Source: Symploca sp. SIO2E9 (GTDB lineage Bacteria; Cyanobacteriota; Cyanobacteriia; Cyanobacteriales; Coleofasciculaceae). Taken from it: a stretch of 64,000 nt of DNA. Position numbers and translations under genes: made by a program. This document shows, one piece after another, positions 47,915-57,490 of this stretch (its first letter is position 1; each line of letters opens with the position of its first letter). Under the pieces are notes generated by a model. It was not told the DNA's origin, did not search any database, and saw nothing but the letters and a program-made list of their open reading frames with translations. The DNA lies in the NCBI GenBank assembly GCA_010692645.1, contig JAAHGS010000005.1, positions 16,161 to 80,160 of the forward strand, read 5' to 3'.

Positions 47915-48651
47915 TGACGGCGACGCGGGGAATAGAGCAGATACCCCTTCAAGTAGGTTGGGTTGAACCTTAGTGAAACCCAAAATTGATTGAGGCGCTG
48001 GGTTTTGTCCCTCAATATAGACAAGTGGACGCCGGGAATAGAGCAGATACCCCTTCAAGTAGGTTGGGTTGAACCTTAGTGAAACCCAAAATTGATTGAG
48101 GCGCTGGGTTTTGTCCCTCAATATAGACACGGGGGCGTGGGGAATAGAGCAGATAACCTTTCAAGTAGGTTGGGTTGAACCTTAGTGAAACCCAAAATTG
48201 ATTGAGGCGCTGGGTTTTGTCCCTCAATATAGACACGGGGGCGTGGGGAATAGAGCAGATAACCTTTCAAGTAGGTTGGGTTGAACCTTAGTGAAACCCA
48301 AAATTGATTGAGGCGCTGGGTTTTGTCCCTCAATATAGACACGGGGGCGTGGGGAATAGAGCAGATAACCTTTCAAGTAGGTTGGGTTGAACCTTAGTGA
48401 AACCCAAAATTGATTGAGGCGCTGGGTTTTGTTCCTCAATATAGACACGGGGGCGTGGGGAATAGAACAGATACCCCTTCAAGTAGGTTAAGTTGAACCT
48501 TAGTGAAACCCAAAATTGATTGAAGCGCTGGGTTTTGTTCCTCAATATAGACAAGTGGACGTGGGGAATAGAGCAGATAACCCTTCAAGTAGGTTGGGTT
48601 GAACCTTAGTGAAACCCAAAATTGATTGAAGCGCTGGGTTTTGTTCCTCAA
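47915..48651. repeat. Seven-copy 106-bp tandem array
   Basis: The unit runs GGAATAGAGCAGATAN... through AGGTTGGGTTGAACCT, AAACCCAAAATTGATTGAGG, CGCTGGGTTTTGT and CTCAATATAGAC. Copies are 95-100% identical with a constant 106-base period. Each unit can fold two hairpins (AGGTT/AACCT and AAACCCA/TGGGTTT). 106 is not a multiple of three, so the 74-codon frames seen in it are by-products. It is not a CRISPR array, since there are no unique spacers. It lies upstream of the exoprotein gene. Confidence 0.93.
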
Positions 48652-48730
48652 CCGAGCCGACAAAGGTGACTGGGATTAGATTCATACCCTACATATATTT
48701 GAGTCCATTTTAATGGAATGCAAGCTATTA

Positions 48731-48753
48731 GCCCAGAGTTTAAAACTCTGGGC
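48731..48753. repeat. 11-bp near-perfect palindrome
   Basis: GCCCAGAGTTT and AAACTCTGGGC are separated by a single base. It stands downstream of the RTX gene and may act as a weak terminator, although no T-run follows. It resembles a dispersed palindrome found in other cyanobacteria. Confidence 0.6.
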
Positions 48754-48852
48754 GGGAAGATTAGCTTACTAAGAATGATGCAAGAGCAGATTTGAAACTT
48801 ATCCGACTAATCAGAGCTTATCAGGAGTATTTTCCTCCCACACAATTAGTTC

Positions 48853-49305
48853 CTAAACAAACAAGAAGTCTCGTGCAATACTCACATTAGTAGTGTCTTC
48901 AACGACAGCAATCAAATCACTTCCAAAATAAACTTCCGTATCCGTAATAAAATTACCATTCCAGTCTGAATAACCTAGGGAGTATTGACTGGCATAGCCA
49001 ATAGTTTCAATGTAATCAGAAGTCCAATCCCAATCTGTAATCGTCGCGAAGCCTAACCCTTGGTAGGAAACACCCCATGAACCTCCTAGAACAAAAGTAT
49101 CATAACCAGCACCACCAGCTAAAGTGTCATATTCTATACCACTGGTTGCGTAACCATCTAAGCGGTCATTACCATATCCTCCAGATAGATAGTCGTTACC
49201 ACCAAAGCCATACAAATAGTCATTACCACCAAAACCATACAGATAGTCATTGCCAGCTCCTCCTAAGAGGTTGTCGTTGAAGCTAGTACCATAGTAAATA
49301 CCCAT
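48853..49305 (-). CDS. RTX-repeat calcium-binding protein
   Basis: 150 residues. Four tandem RTX nonapeptides lie at about 14-52 (GGAGNDYLYGFGGNDYLYGF and so on), followed by GGAGYDTFVLGGS, a common transition to the C-terminal half with ITDWDWTSDYIE, which likely includes a type I secretion signal. Ca2+ would fold the repeats outside the cell. There is no N-terminal signal peptide, as expected for type I export. It is short for this class and has no enzymatic domain. No type I transporter is nearby. Confidence 0.87.
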   Translation of the reverse strand: MGIYYGTSFNDNLLGGAGNDYLYGFGGNDYLYGFGGNDYLSGGYGNDRLDGYATSGIEYDTLAGGAGYDTFVLGGSWGVSYQGLGFATITDWDWTSDYIETIGYASQYSLGYSDWNGNFITDTEVYFGSDLIAVVEDTTNVSIARDFLFV

Positions 49306-49534
49306 GTCATTTGCTCCTTCTAAATGGCTGTTGTTTTTCGGTAAATAAGTATTGGCAAGTTAAGTAATTGCCTCTTAATTAACACTGTATAAATAAATTC
49401 AATCTGAATAAATAAGGCTCTCTACAAAAAAAAATTCAACCTTCTTGAAAAGGTTGAGTATGGTTTCTGCAAGAGTGAATGTAGAAAACTACATGGCAGT
49501 CAATAAGTACCTCGACAAAAATAAAGTTTGCTAG

Positions 49535-49632
49535 TTGAGGCAGGGTGTAGGGTGTGGGGTGTAGGGTGTAAGGGAATTCCGGGCGATTTCATAATTGTTT
49601 ACACAGTTGCTTTTTTTATGTCCGACTACTTA
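49535..49632 (-). repeat. Dispersed ~90-bp repeat, copy B
   Basis: The inverted copy of the repeat at 30175-30267. On the minus strand it reads TAAGTAGTCGGACATAAA, then CTGTGTAAACAATTATGAAA, then TTACACCCTACACCCC heptamers and TGCCTCAAC. This copy has one more heptamer unit than copy A. Confidence 0.75.
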
Positions 49633-49689
49633 CTGCTAGGAGAAGCGAGTTTGGGGAGTGTGGAGTAATAATTAGGATGCAGATAATTT

Positions 49690-49720
49690 AAAACCTCTCT
49701 CCTTGGAGAAGAGAGGTTTT
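49690..49720 (-). terminator. Terminator of the ABC exporter operon
   Basis: The 10-bp perfect stem AAAACCTCTC/GAGAGGTTTT has an 11-base loop. Because both arms carry A/T runs it can work in either direction. It lies 57 bases beyond the permease stop on the minus strand. Confidence 0.8.
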
Positions 49721-49776
49721 CGTTGTACTGTCAACAGTAAACTACTTTAGCCAAGGGAGAAGTCAAACCTGCCCAT

Positions 49777-51480
49777 CTAACTTGTAGGCACAGAGGAACG
49801 TCCCGCCAACAGAGCTTTTGATGCCGACTCACCAGCAAGTCGCAACTGCCGCCTCAGCTGTAGATTCAACAAAGTCAGAACACTCAACTGACTTAGCAGA
49901 GCCAGAAACATGGTGTTCATTGCCGCCGATTCTATAGCTGCCCAAGGAAAAGTTGAAAACAGCCATGGAATTGTATTTTGGTAGGGGTCGATACCCAGTA
50001 CTGCTATAATCGTGGGTGGCAACAAAACTGCAGCAGCGATAGTGCCAGTTGCCCAAAGTGAGCGCTTGGAAGTTTTCATCATCAGCATCAGCTGAGTAAT
50101 CGTGGCGTAAATCATCATCAAGCTGATGAAGAAAGCTACACAAAAAAGTATTTGAGTCCTCTCGTCAGAATCAAATGGTCCCAATAAGCCCCAAGTTACT
50201 AAAGGAGTAACAGCGATCGCAATATTAATTGCCATTGCCACTACTGCCGGACTTTTTTCGCCCCAAATCAAGTCTGGCATGAGAGTATTTTTCCGGAATC
50301 CTTGGGGATTAGAAACTCGCTCTCGCCGATAGCGCGCCCAATCGAGTAAAGTTTGGCGACTGGGTGAGAGAGTGGCGATTAGACCAAAAAGCAGTATGGC
50401 GCTGAAGAAAGCTAGGTAAAATAGATTATCAAATTCCCAGCTATTGTCAGAATATTCTTGCCCTTGCACAGCACATCCTAAAATCACCCCTTCAAAACAA
50501 GCAATCAGTAAATAACTCTGCCGCTTGCTAAGCATAGTAGTGTTGGGGTTGCGAAAACAACGCTGGAGTCCTTGCCAAATCCAATATGTCCACAAGCCAT
50601 AATTTAAGAGTACAAAACCCACAAAGCCCAGTGTACTGGCACCAACTGGTAAATAATACCACTGCCAGTCAAACCAGTCCTCAATAGATTGGTAAGAACT
50701 AGAAAACAGGTAGAGCATTGAGTCAATAGGACTCAAAAGTCTCAGCCAAGCTGATGGATTATCAAGGGATTGATAGCCGTGTGTCATTCCCGTAGTCAGC
50801 ATTAAGAAGGCGAAAACAACCCCTCCCCCTAACCAAGGTAGAAACCCACTGTAGCGGGAAGTAATTGCACCACACAGTAAAGCCCCACTATAGAAAAAAA
50901 TGCAACTGGCAGCAATAACTAGATAGAACAACAAAATCCCAGGTAAAGGAATTTCGGCACTAAACCCAGCCCACAAATGTAGGGGAACTGCTAAGATCAC
51001 CACAAAATAAAGCAAAATTGGCACACCCAGTAGCTTGCCAGACAGAATGTTTACTTCTGACTGTGGGCTGAGTCGAATAAAATTAAGGGTCCCACGACGC
51101 TCTTCAGTGGAAAGATCACTCATCAGCAGAAAAGTCCCCAAGATAAGGAGAGAGAAGATACTAGTCCAACATAAAGCCATGAATATGTCTTGCCACCAAG
51201 TTGACCAATTAATGATAAAACTGCCAAAGGCATCTTTAAGACATGAAGGCTGGCTATAGTCATGTAGACCAGTGCAGTACCTGTTGTAGATTTGATCGTA
51301 GTGTTTGGAATAGGTGTCCTCAAATGGCAGCTGAGTGTAGAAGTACAGAAGTATCAACAATTGCCCCACTAGGGAAGCAGCTGCTGTAGTTAAGACATTG
51401 CGAGTTTTAAGACGACCTTTAATTTCCCGCAACAACTGCGGATTCCAATCGCCGATAAGGTCTAACAAATTGAGCATCAA
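49777..51480 (-). CDS. ABC-2 type transporter permease
   Basis: 567 residues with about twelve hydrophobic segments. A cytoplasmic N-terminus of about 30 residues (NPQLLREIKGRLKTRNVL) precedes the first helix. The LSTEERRGTLNFIRLSP motif, conserved in ABC-2 permeases of the ABC exporter group, follows the first helices. It is a plasma-membrane partner of the ATPase encoded 94 bases upstream on the same strand. The substrate is unknown. Confidence 0.82.
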   Translation of the reverse strand: MMLNLLDLIGDWNPQLLREIKGRLKTRNVLTTAAASLVGQLLILLYFYTQLPFEDTYSKHYDQIYNRYCTGLHDYSQPSCLKDAFGSFIINWSTWWQDIFMALCWTSIFSLLILGTFLLMSDLSTEERRGTLNFIRLSPQSEVNILSGKLLGVPILLYFVVILAVPLHLWAGFSAEIPLPGILLFYLVIAASCIFFYSGALLCGAITSRYSGFLPWLGGGVVFAFLMLTTGMTHGYQSLDNPSAWLRLLSPIDSMLYLFSSSYQSIEDWFDWQWYYLPVGASTLGFVGFVLLNYGLWTYWIWQGLQRCFRNPNTTMLSKRQSYLLIACFEGVILGCAVQGQEYSDNSWEFDNLFYLAFFSAILLFGLIATLSPSRQTLLDWARYRRERVSNPQGFRKNTLMPDLIWGEKSPAVVAMAINIAIAVTPLVTWGLLGPFDSDERTQILFCVAFFISLMMIYATITQLMLMMKTSKRSLWATGTIAAAVLLPPTIIAVLGIDPYQNTIPWLFSTFPWAAIESAAMNTMFLALLSQLSVLTLLNLQLRRQLRLAGESASKALLAGRSSVPTS

Positions 51481-51574
51481 TTTAGATTCTCCACTAAAAA
51501 TTGGTCAATTATTCAGTTTTCGGCTGTAGAAAGTTTTTAAAATAACCTTCAACCTTCTTGACTTGAACCCTGAG

Positions 51575-52525
51575 TTAAGATGCTTGCTGGTGTCCTAGCT
51601 TGAGAAAGATGGTTTCTAGGTCTTCCTGAGTGCGGTGAAATTCACTTATACTAATGCCAGCATCAATAAGCGTACGCAACAAGGCTGCGCAATCTTCCTC
51701 ACCGCCTGAAAACTCCACTCTGATTTGATTATTTCCTAACATAACTTCCCAAGCTTCGACCAAGGGATGATTTTTTAGTTCACAAATCAATGCCTCTTGA
51801 TTATCCAAGGTTGAAATAAAAACTTGCTGACGGCTGAGACGGTGGTAAAGTTCCTTGAGAGAAGCACTTTCGACTAAACAGCCTAACTCCATAATCCCCA
51901 CTGAGGTACACAATTGAGCCAAATCGCTAAGGACATGGGAAGAAATCAGAATTGTCATCCCAGCTTCTTGCAGAATCTTGATAATTTCCCTAAACTGCAT
52001 CCTAGCAATAGGATCTAAACCAGAAACTGGTTCATCTAAAACTAGCAAAATTGGCTCGTGGATAATTGTTCGCCCTAGGGAAAGACGCTGTTTCATTCCC
52101 CGCGAGAGGGTAGAAATTATACTATTACGCTTATTAGTAAGTTGTACCAGTTCTAAAACTTCGCAAAGTCTTTGGGTGCGCTTAGGGTCTCGCAGACGAT
52201 AGAGTCGTGCAAAATAGTCTAAATAGTCCCAAACTGTCAGGTCATCGTATAGGGGAAAGTCATCCGGGAGATAACCCAGTCGTCGCTTGAGTGTGGAGTT
52301 ACTTTTATCTCTAAGGAAGCGATTGCCATGGAGATAGATTTCGCCAGTGGTTGGTTCTTCTGCCGCTACTAACATACGGATTAGTGTGGTTTTACCTGCT
52401 CCGTTAGGTCCTATCAGTCCATAGACTTCACCCTCTGTTACCTGTAAATCAACCTCATTAACAGCAAGATGGCGGTCAAATTGTTTAGTGAGTCCAAAGG
52501 TTTGAATTGCCAGTTCTTTTGCCAT
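51575..52525 (-). CDS. ABC transporter ATP-binding protein
   Basis: 316 residues. Walker A GPNGAGKTT, Q-loop YLPDDFPLYDDLTV, signature LSRGMKQRLSLGRTII and Walker B ILLVLDEPVSGLDP are followed by the H-loop ISSHVLSDLAQ. LSRGMKQRL is the form found in CcmA/NatA-like exporter ATPases. A ~95-residue C-terminal accessory domain follows. It is paired with the ABC-2 permease immediately downstream. The start lies six bases from the end of the hypF frame. Confidence 0.92.
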   Translation of the reverse strand: MAKELAIQTFGLTKQFDRHLAVNEVDLQVTEGEVYGLIGPNGAGKTTLIRMLVAAEEPTTGEIYLHGNRFLRDKSNSTLKRRLGYLPDDFPLYDDLTVWDYLDYFARLYRLRDPKRTQRLCEVLELVQLTNKRNSIISTLSRGMKQRLSLGRTIIHEPILLVLDEPVSGLDPIARMQFREIIKILQEAGMTILISSHVLSDLAQLCTSVGIMELGCLVESASLKELYHRLSRQQVFISTLDNQEALICELKNHPLVEAWEVMLGNNQIRVEFSGGEEDCAALLRTLIDAGISISEFHRTQEDLETIFLKLGHQQAS

Positions 52526-52530
52526 GAGTC

Positions 52531-53799
<1,269 letters not shown>

Positions 53800-53809
53800 T
53801 AGATAGAGG

Positions 53810-53873
53810 GGTAGATGGGGGGATGGGGAGAGGGGGAGATGGGGAGATGGGGGGAGGGGGGGGAGGGGGAGAT
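53810..53873. repeat. G-rich tract upstream of hypF
   Basis: GGGGGATGGGGAGAGGGGGAGA-type repeats lie directly before the hypF start, followed by GATTTTGATAAAT as at 39321. The position suggests the hypF leader is made of mobile low-complexity DNA. Confidence 0.82.
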
Positions 53874-53919
53874 GATTTTGATAAATCTTCTCTGACTTCT
53901 TTGTTACTGCGATCGCAAA

Positions 53920-54144
53920 CTACTTCATTTTTATATCTTTAAGTAAAAATGGCATCGTCATTCCTGTTACCAAACTCGAAAGTAGCACTGGCAGCCATAG
54001 ATTCAATCCGGCTTTAGTTAGTCCCACGAGCAATAGTAAGCCAAGGATACAACCAAGAGTAGTTTGCCGCCAGAAATACATCTGGTTGCGCAAAAGTTCC
54101 CCTTTAAAAAATAATTTCGCGGAAAACCATCCCACTTCAAACAT
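53920..54144 (-). CDS. Small membrane protein in the hyp/hup cluster
   Basis: 74 residues from the ATG at 54144, which has GGAG eight bases upstream; an upstream in-frame extension to 54327 would overlap the next gene and is rejected. Two hydrophobic segments (TLGCILGLLLLVGL and LWLPVLLSSLVTGMTMPFLL) follow a soluble N-terminus MFEVGWFSAKLFFKGELL. In Nostoc sp. PCC 7120 two small membrane-protein genes (asr0689, asr0690) sit in the extended hyp operon and have been suggested to act in HupS maturation; by position this is a likely equivalent. No direct function is known. Confidence 0.6.
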   Translation of the reverse strand: MFEVGWFSAKLFFKGELLRNQMYFWRQTTLGCILGLLLLVGLTKAGLNLWLPVLLSSLVTGMTMPFLLKDIKMK

Positions 54145-54155
54145 AATTGTTGCTC

Positions 54156-54413
54156 CTATACTAATTTCAGAATAACTAGTCCCAACAGCACTGCTGGCAT
54201 GACTCCGACTGGACCAAATAGCCCTCCAATTGTGGCAGCAAGTTGGTAACCTAAATCCTTTCCGGCTAGAAGAATACCGCCAATGGCACCCCCGACTATT
54301 GATAAAACAGTTGCTAGACCAAACCACACTAATCCCGTAATCAGATTAATGTCACCAGCTCCTAGACTTTTTAATAAGTTGCCAACAATAGGGTTTGTTA
54401 GTAAGTCTGTCAT
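54156..54413 (-). CDS. Small Gly-rich membrane protein in the hyp/hup cluster
   Basis: 85 residues with two or three hydrophobic, Gly-rich segments: LITGLVWFGLATVLSIVGGA, IGGILLAGKDLGYQLAATIG and LFGPVGVMPAVLLGLVILKL. The start ATG at 54413 is clear and the gene ends 11 bases before the next one, so both are cotranscribed. Together with the TPR gene upstream, the pair matches the arrangement of the extended hyp operon of heterocystous cyanobacteria (asr0690/asr0689-like). It would sit in the plasma or thylakoid membrane. The function is inferred from context only. Confidence 0.65.
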   Translation of the reverse strand: MTDLLTNPIVGNLLKSLGAGDINLITGLVWFGLATVLSIVGGAIGGILLAGKDLGYQLAATIGGLFGPVGVMPAVLLGLVILKLV

Positions 54414-54550
54414 AATTTAGTAACTAGTTAATGGTTTATTGCTCATGGTTCATTGGGCTAGTATTCGACAGTTGTGAAATACTCTCCCAATGAACAATAG
54501 ACCTCTCCAAAATTAAGATTAACAACCGTATTAAGGAGGTTTTAGGTTAA

Positions 54551-55558
54551 TTATCGGAGAGGTTCAATCAACAATGAAGAGTCAATGTTGAGGCATTGGA
54601 ACTCTGCCTCAATCTCTTGCAGTGCTTTATTCACTACTTGAGCCTGTTCTATTTGCCCGTAATCGTTAAAAATTTGCTCTGCTTGTTGATAGTAGGCTTG
54701 TGCTTGCAAGAGGTTATTTTGATTACCAGCTTCCGGATGGTTTAGAGTGTCAGGTAAATTGCATAGAGCATTGGCTTTATTGGCAACAGTATGGGCATAT
54801 TCTAGAGGCGTATCTCTAGGGTTACGCACCTTCAGCGCCTCGTCGTAGGCAGCAATCGCTCGTAAGTTATTTTCTACTGGATGATTGCTGGGCAGATATT
54901 GCAGAGTATTAGCGAGATTATTCTGCAACATGGCATATTCCCTGGGACAATCAGCTACAGCAATCTGCTTTAGGGCTTGTTCCAAGGATTGCACTGCTAG
55001 TGCCTGAGATAGGTTTCCCTTTTCTGAAAGAGAAGGCATCGACAGATAGGCGATCGCAATGTTATTGTGCAAGATGGCATATTCTTGAGGATAGGCTTGC
55101 CAGGTAAAAACCCGCAGCGCCTGTTGATAGGCCTGGATGCTTTCTACCATGTGCGCTTGATTAAATGGCGCTAGCGATTGTAAAACTAGTCCTAGGTTCA
55201 TCTGGGCTTCGGCTACTTCCTCTGGAGAGGCAAACTCTTCGAGAATAGGAATTGCTTGTTCATAAGCTTCCTTGGCTTGCAACAGCAACTGTTCCCCCTC
55301 ACTAGGAATTGTTCGCAGCGCGGTAGCCATTCCTGCTGTAGCACGGGCACGCAGGAGGTGATGTTCTTCGGCGCACAAATCAATGGCGCGGTGGTAGAGA
55401 TCAACTGCGCCCTGCAAGGATTTGGGGCTTTGTGACTGTTTCTGAAGACCAAACCCCATTTCAATCAGCATCTCGATTTTTTCAACTTTCGTTGCTGACT
55501 CTGACTCAATTGCTGTGATTGCTGCTTTCACTGCAGAATCGGTCATGCTAGGCGTCAC
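54551..55558 (-). CDS. TPR protein, probable HupS-maturation-associated (alr0691-like)
   Basis: 335 residues, all helical, with about six TPR-like units each containing A-x-x-x-Y-x-x-A (ALRVFTWQAYPQEYAILHNN, QALKQIAVADCPREYAMLQN, DEALKVRNPRDTPLEYAHTV). The recurring PQEYA/PREYA/PLEYA at about 45-residue spacing is the mark of a cyanobacterial TPR group present in the extended hyp operon. It probably acts as a soluble scaffold. It lies divergent from hupS, with a 660-base shared upstream region, and first in the minus-strand cluster leading to hypF. Confidence 0.7.
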   Translation of the reverse strand: MTPSMTDSAVKAAITAIESESATKVEKIEMLIEMGFGLQKQSQSPKSLQGAVDLYHRAIDLCAEEHHLLRARATAGMATALRTIPSEGEQLLLQAKEAYEQAIPILEEFASPEEVAEAQMNLGLVLQSLAPFNQAHMVESIQAYQQALRVFTWQAYPQEYAILHNNIAIAYLSMPSLSEKGNLSQALAVQSLEQALKQIAVADCPREYAMLQNNLANTLQYLPSNHPVENNLRAIAAYDEALKVRNPRDTPLEYAHTVANKANALCNLPDTLNHPEAGNQNNLLQAQAYYQQAEQIFNDYGQIEQAQVVNKALQEIEAEFQCLNIDSSLLIEPLR

Positions 55559-55864
55559 TGTTGAACTCCTTTAACTTGTTTGTTACCGATTTTTATAAGA
55601 AGCATTTACTGCTCTCTTTAGTTATATTCTCTTACTATGAGACAGTATTACAGTGACTTTAAACTAAAATTTATTTTGTAACTGATCTAACTATTTATAA
55701 TTTGTTTACAGTTCAACTATTAAGCAACTTATCTTGATTTATAAGCAGTTAACAAGCAATAGTAATTGTTTGTTAACTAGTAAGAATATTGTAGTGGTGA
55801 TGGCACGTAGACAACTCCTTCAATCAGTTCTGCTTTTTTATAGATTATTTGTTAAATAAATATG

Positions 55865-56020
55865 TATAGCAGTCGCCACAACTGTTAGGACAGTTTCTTG
55901 TTCCCTGTTCCCTGTTCCCTGTTCCCTGTTCCCTGTTCCCTGTTCCCTGTTCCCTGTTCCCTGTTCCCTGTTCCCTTTGATCCAAAATAGGATGTCCTAA
56001 CCGCCCTGTCGGTTGCTATA
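55865..56020. repeat. TATAGCA-bordered element carrying (TTCCCTG)11
   Basis: Borders TATAGCA and TGCTATA enclose an inner inverted repeat GTTAGGAC (55884-55891)/GTCCTAAC (55994-56001), which in turn encloses about eleven perfect TTCCCTG heptamers (55901-55976). Same general design as the elements at 26886 and 57209. It lies just upstream of the hupS promoter. Confidence 0.8.
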
Positions 56021-56043
56021 TCATTTACTACTCACTAACAAAT

Positions 56044-56084
56044 GTAAGTTTAATTACAGAATTAAACCAACACTTGAGTAATTT
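56044..56084 (+). promoter_or_regulatory. NtcA-type promoter of hupSL
   Basis: GTA-N8-TAC at 56044-56057 (GTAAGTTTAATTAC) is followed after 21 bases by TAATTT (56079-56084), a -10 box of form TAN3T. This fits the NtcA-activated promoter consensus exactly (GTAN8TAC-N20-24-TAN3T). Transcription would start near 56090. NtcA control of hupSL is known in Nostoc and Anabaena. Confidence 0.8.
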
Positions 56085-56222
56085 TAAATTTAAATAAACA
56101 AAGGAATGCCAAACCATAAAACTATTCAATTATTATCTAAGGTAAGTGTTTATGTATTGGGTGATGACTAAAGAAATAGTCACCTTCCTCTGACATAGGA
56201 ATAACTAAAGAAAAAATCGAGT

Positions 56223-57185
56223 ATGGTAAACCTACTATGGCTACAAGGTGGTGCTTGTTCTGGCAACACCATGTCATTTCTTAACGCTGAAGAACCAAGT
56301 GTATGTGATTTAATCACTGATTTTGGCATTAACGTACTTTGGCACCCATCCCTGGGATTACAGGCTGGAGAACAACTACGTCAATTACTGCGCGATTGCA
56401 TATCTGGAGAGATTGCCCTTGACATTCTGGTATTTGAAGGTAGTGTAATTAACGCTCCCAACGGTACAGGTGAATGGAATCGTTTTGCTGATCGTCCCAT
56501 GAAAGCCTGGCTCAAGGAACTAGCTGAGGTTGCCAATTTTGTGGTGGCGGCTGGGGATTGTGCCGCTTGGGGAGGGATTCCAGCAATGGAACCAAACCCG
56601 TCTCAATCAGAAGGGTTACAATTCCTCAAGCGCAACTTAGGGGGCAACTTGGGTAAGGATTTCCGCAGCCAAGCCGGATTACCTGTGATTAATATCCCTG
56701 GTTGTCCAACTCATCCCGATTGGATTACCCAAATTTTAGTCGCTGTAGCTACAGGACGAGTAAGCGAAATTACCCTTGATGAACTCCATCGCCCTATAAC
56801 CTTCTTCAATAGTTTTACCCAGACAGGTTGTACCCGCAATGTCCACTTTGCCTATAAAGCCTCAACAGAAGAATTTGGTCAACGGGGCGGTTGCCTATTT
56901 TACGACTTGGGTTGCCGAGGACCAATGACTCATTCTTCCTGCAACCGGATTTTATGGAACCGTGTTTCCTCCAAAACCCGCGCCGGGATGCCCTGTTTAG
57001 GCTGCACTGAACCAGAATTTCCTTTCTATGATTTGAAGCCAGGAACTGTATTTAAGACGCAAACAGTGATGGGTGTTCCTAAGGAATTACCACCAGGTGT
57101 GAACAAGAAAGACTACGCTTTGCTGACAATGGTGGCTAAAGATTCAGCTCCAAAATGGGCAGAAGAAGACTTTTTCACAGTTTAG
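56223..57185 (+). CDS. hupS: Uptake [NiFe]-hydrogenase small subunit
   Basis: 320 residues carrying the three Fe-S clusters that take electrons from the NiFe site in HupL. Cys ligands are visible in GGACSGNTMSF, GDCAAWGG and NIPGCPTHPD, with distal and medial cluster cysteines between 200 and 275 (TGCTRNVHF, GCRGPMTHSSCN, GMPCLGCTEPEF). There is no Tat signal peptide and no C-terminal anchor, typical of cyanobacterial (group 2a) HupS. The enzyme recycles H2 made by nitrogenase. It sits behind an NtcA site and is followed by hupL after 305 bases. There is no RBS of note; GAAAAAA precedes the ATG. Confidence 0.97.
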   Translation: MVNLLWLQGGACSGNTMSFLNAEEPSVCDLITDFGINVLWHPSLGLQAGEQLRQLLRDCISGEIALDILVFEGSVINAPNGTGEWNRFADRPMKAWLKELAEVANFVVAAGDCAAWGGIPAMEPNPSQSEGLQFLKRNLGGNLGKDFRSQAGLPVINIPGCPTHPDWITQILVAVATGRVSEITLDELHRPITFFNSFTQTGCTRNVHFAYKASTEEFGQRGGCLFYDLGCRGPMTHSSCNRILWNRVSSKTRAGMPCLGCTEPEFPFYDLKPGTVFKTQTVMGVPKELPPGVNKKDYALLTMVAKDSAPKWAEEDFFTV

Positions 57186-57208
57186 CAAAAGTAATTGATT
57201 GGTTTATT

Positions 57209-57331
57209 TATAGCACTTCTCAAATTGGTGAGATACAAACTTCTTGGTTTTAGGGAGTAGGGAGCAGGGAGCAGGGAGTAGGGAGTAGGGAATAGAACTA
57301 GGTGTATCTCAGTTATTCAAGAAACGCTATA
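57209..57331. repeat. TATAGC-bordered element with GGGAGCA/GGGAGTA heptamers
   Basis: The element opens TATAGCACTTCTCAAATTGG and closes AAGAAACGCTATA, with about six GGGAGNA heptamers (57253-57292). Its left arm (GAGATACAAACTTCTTGG) matches that of the element at 26886. It sits inside the 305-base hupS-hupL spacer. The rest of the spacer has a GGCGC/GCGCC hairpin near 57437-57450. Confidence 0.72.
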
Positions 57332-57490
57332 TCAGGAGTCAAGGGTATCTAAGTAACTCCTAAGCAGGAGTTTTGCTAACAGAAGTTATAGAGAAATGAT
57401 ACTAACTTAGACAACTGGGTAAATGATAATGCGATTGGCGCGGTAGCGCCAGCGCGAAGCGATTGCTAAAAAAATTGGTAGGAGGAACTA

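Larger units (their letters stand above)
49306..49776. other. Intergenic region with dispersed repeat and terminator
   Basis: 471 bases between the RTX gene and the exporter operon. It contains a purine/pyrimidine AAAAAAAAATTCAACCTTC...GGTTGAGTATGG hairpin near 49428-49460, repeat copy B (49535-49632) and the terminator at 49690-49720. No gene was found. Confidence 0.6.
55559..56222. other. Divergent TPR-hupS intergenic region
   Basis: 664 bases. From left to right it has an A+T-rich leader for the TPR gene, a TATAGCA-bordered repeat element (55865-56020), the NtcA-type hupS promoter (56044-56084) and a 5' leader of roughly 130 bases before hupS. No gene was found. Confidence 0.7.

Noticed and set aside
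47831..48663. CRISPR array or family of small genes in the repeat block
   Set aside because: The units are contiguous 106-bp copies without unique spacers, and no cas genes are present. The overlapping 74-codon frames shift frame from unit to unit and have no ribosome sites.
53920..54327. A 135-residue gene start at 54327
   Set aside because: The first 60 codons overlap the clear 85-residue gene at 54156-54413 and are Ser/Arg-rich shadow sequence; GGAG stands eight bases before the ATG at 54144.
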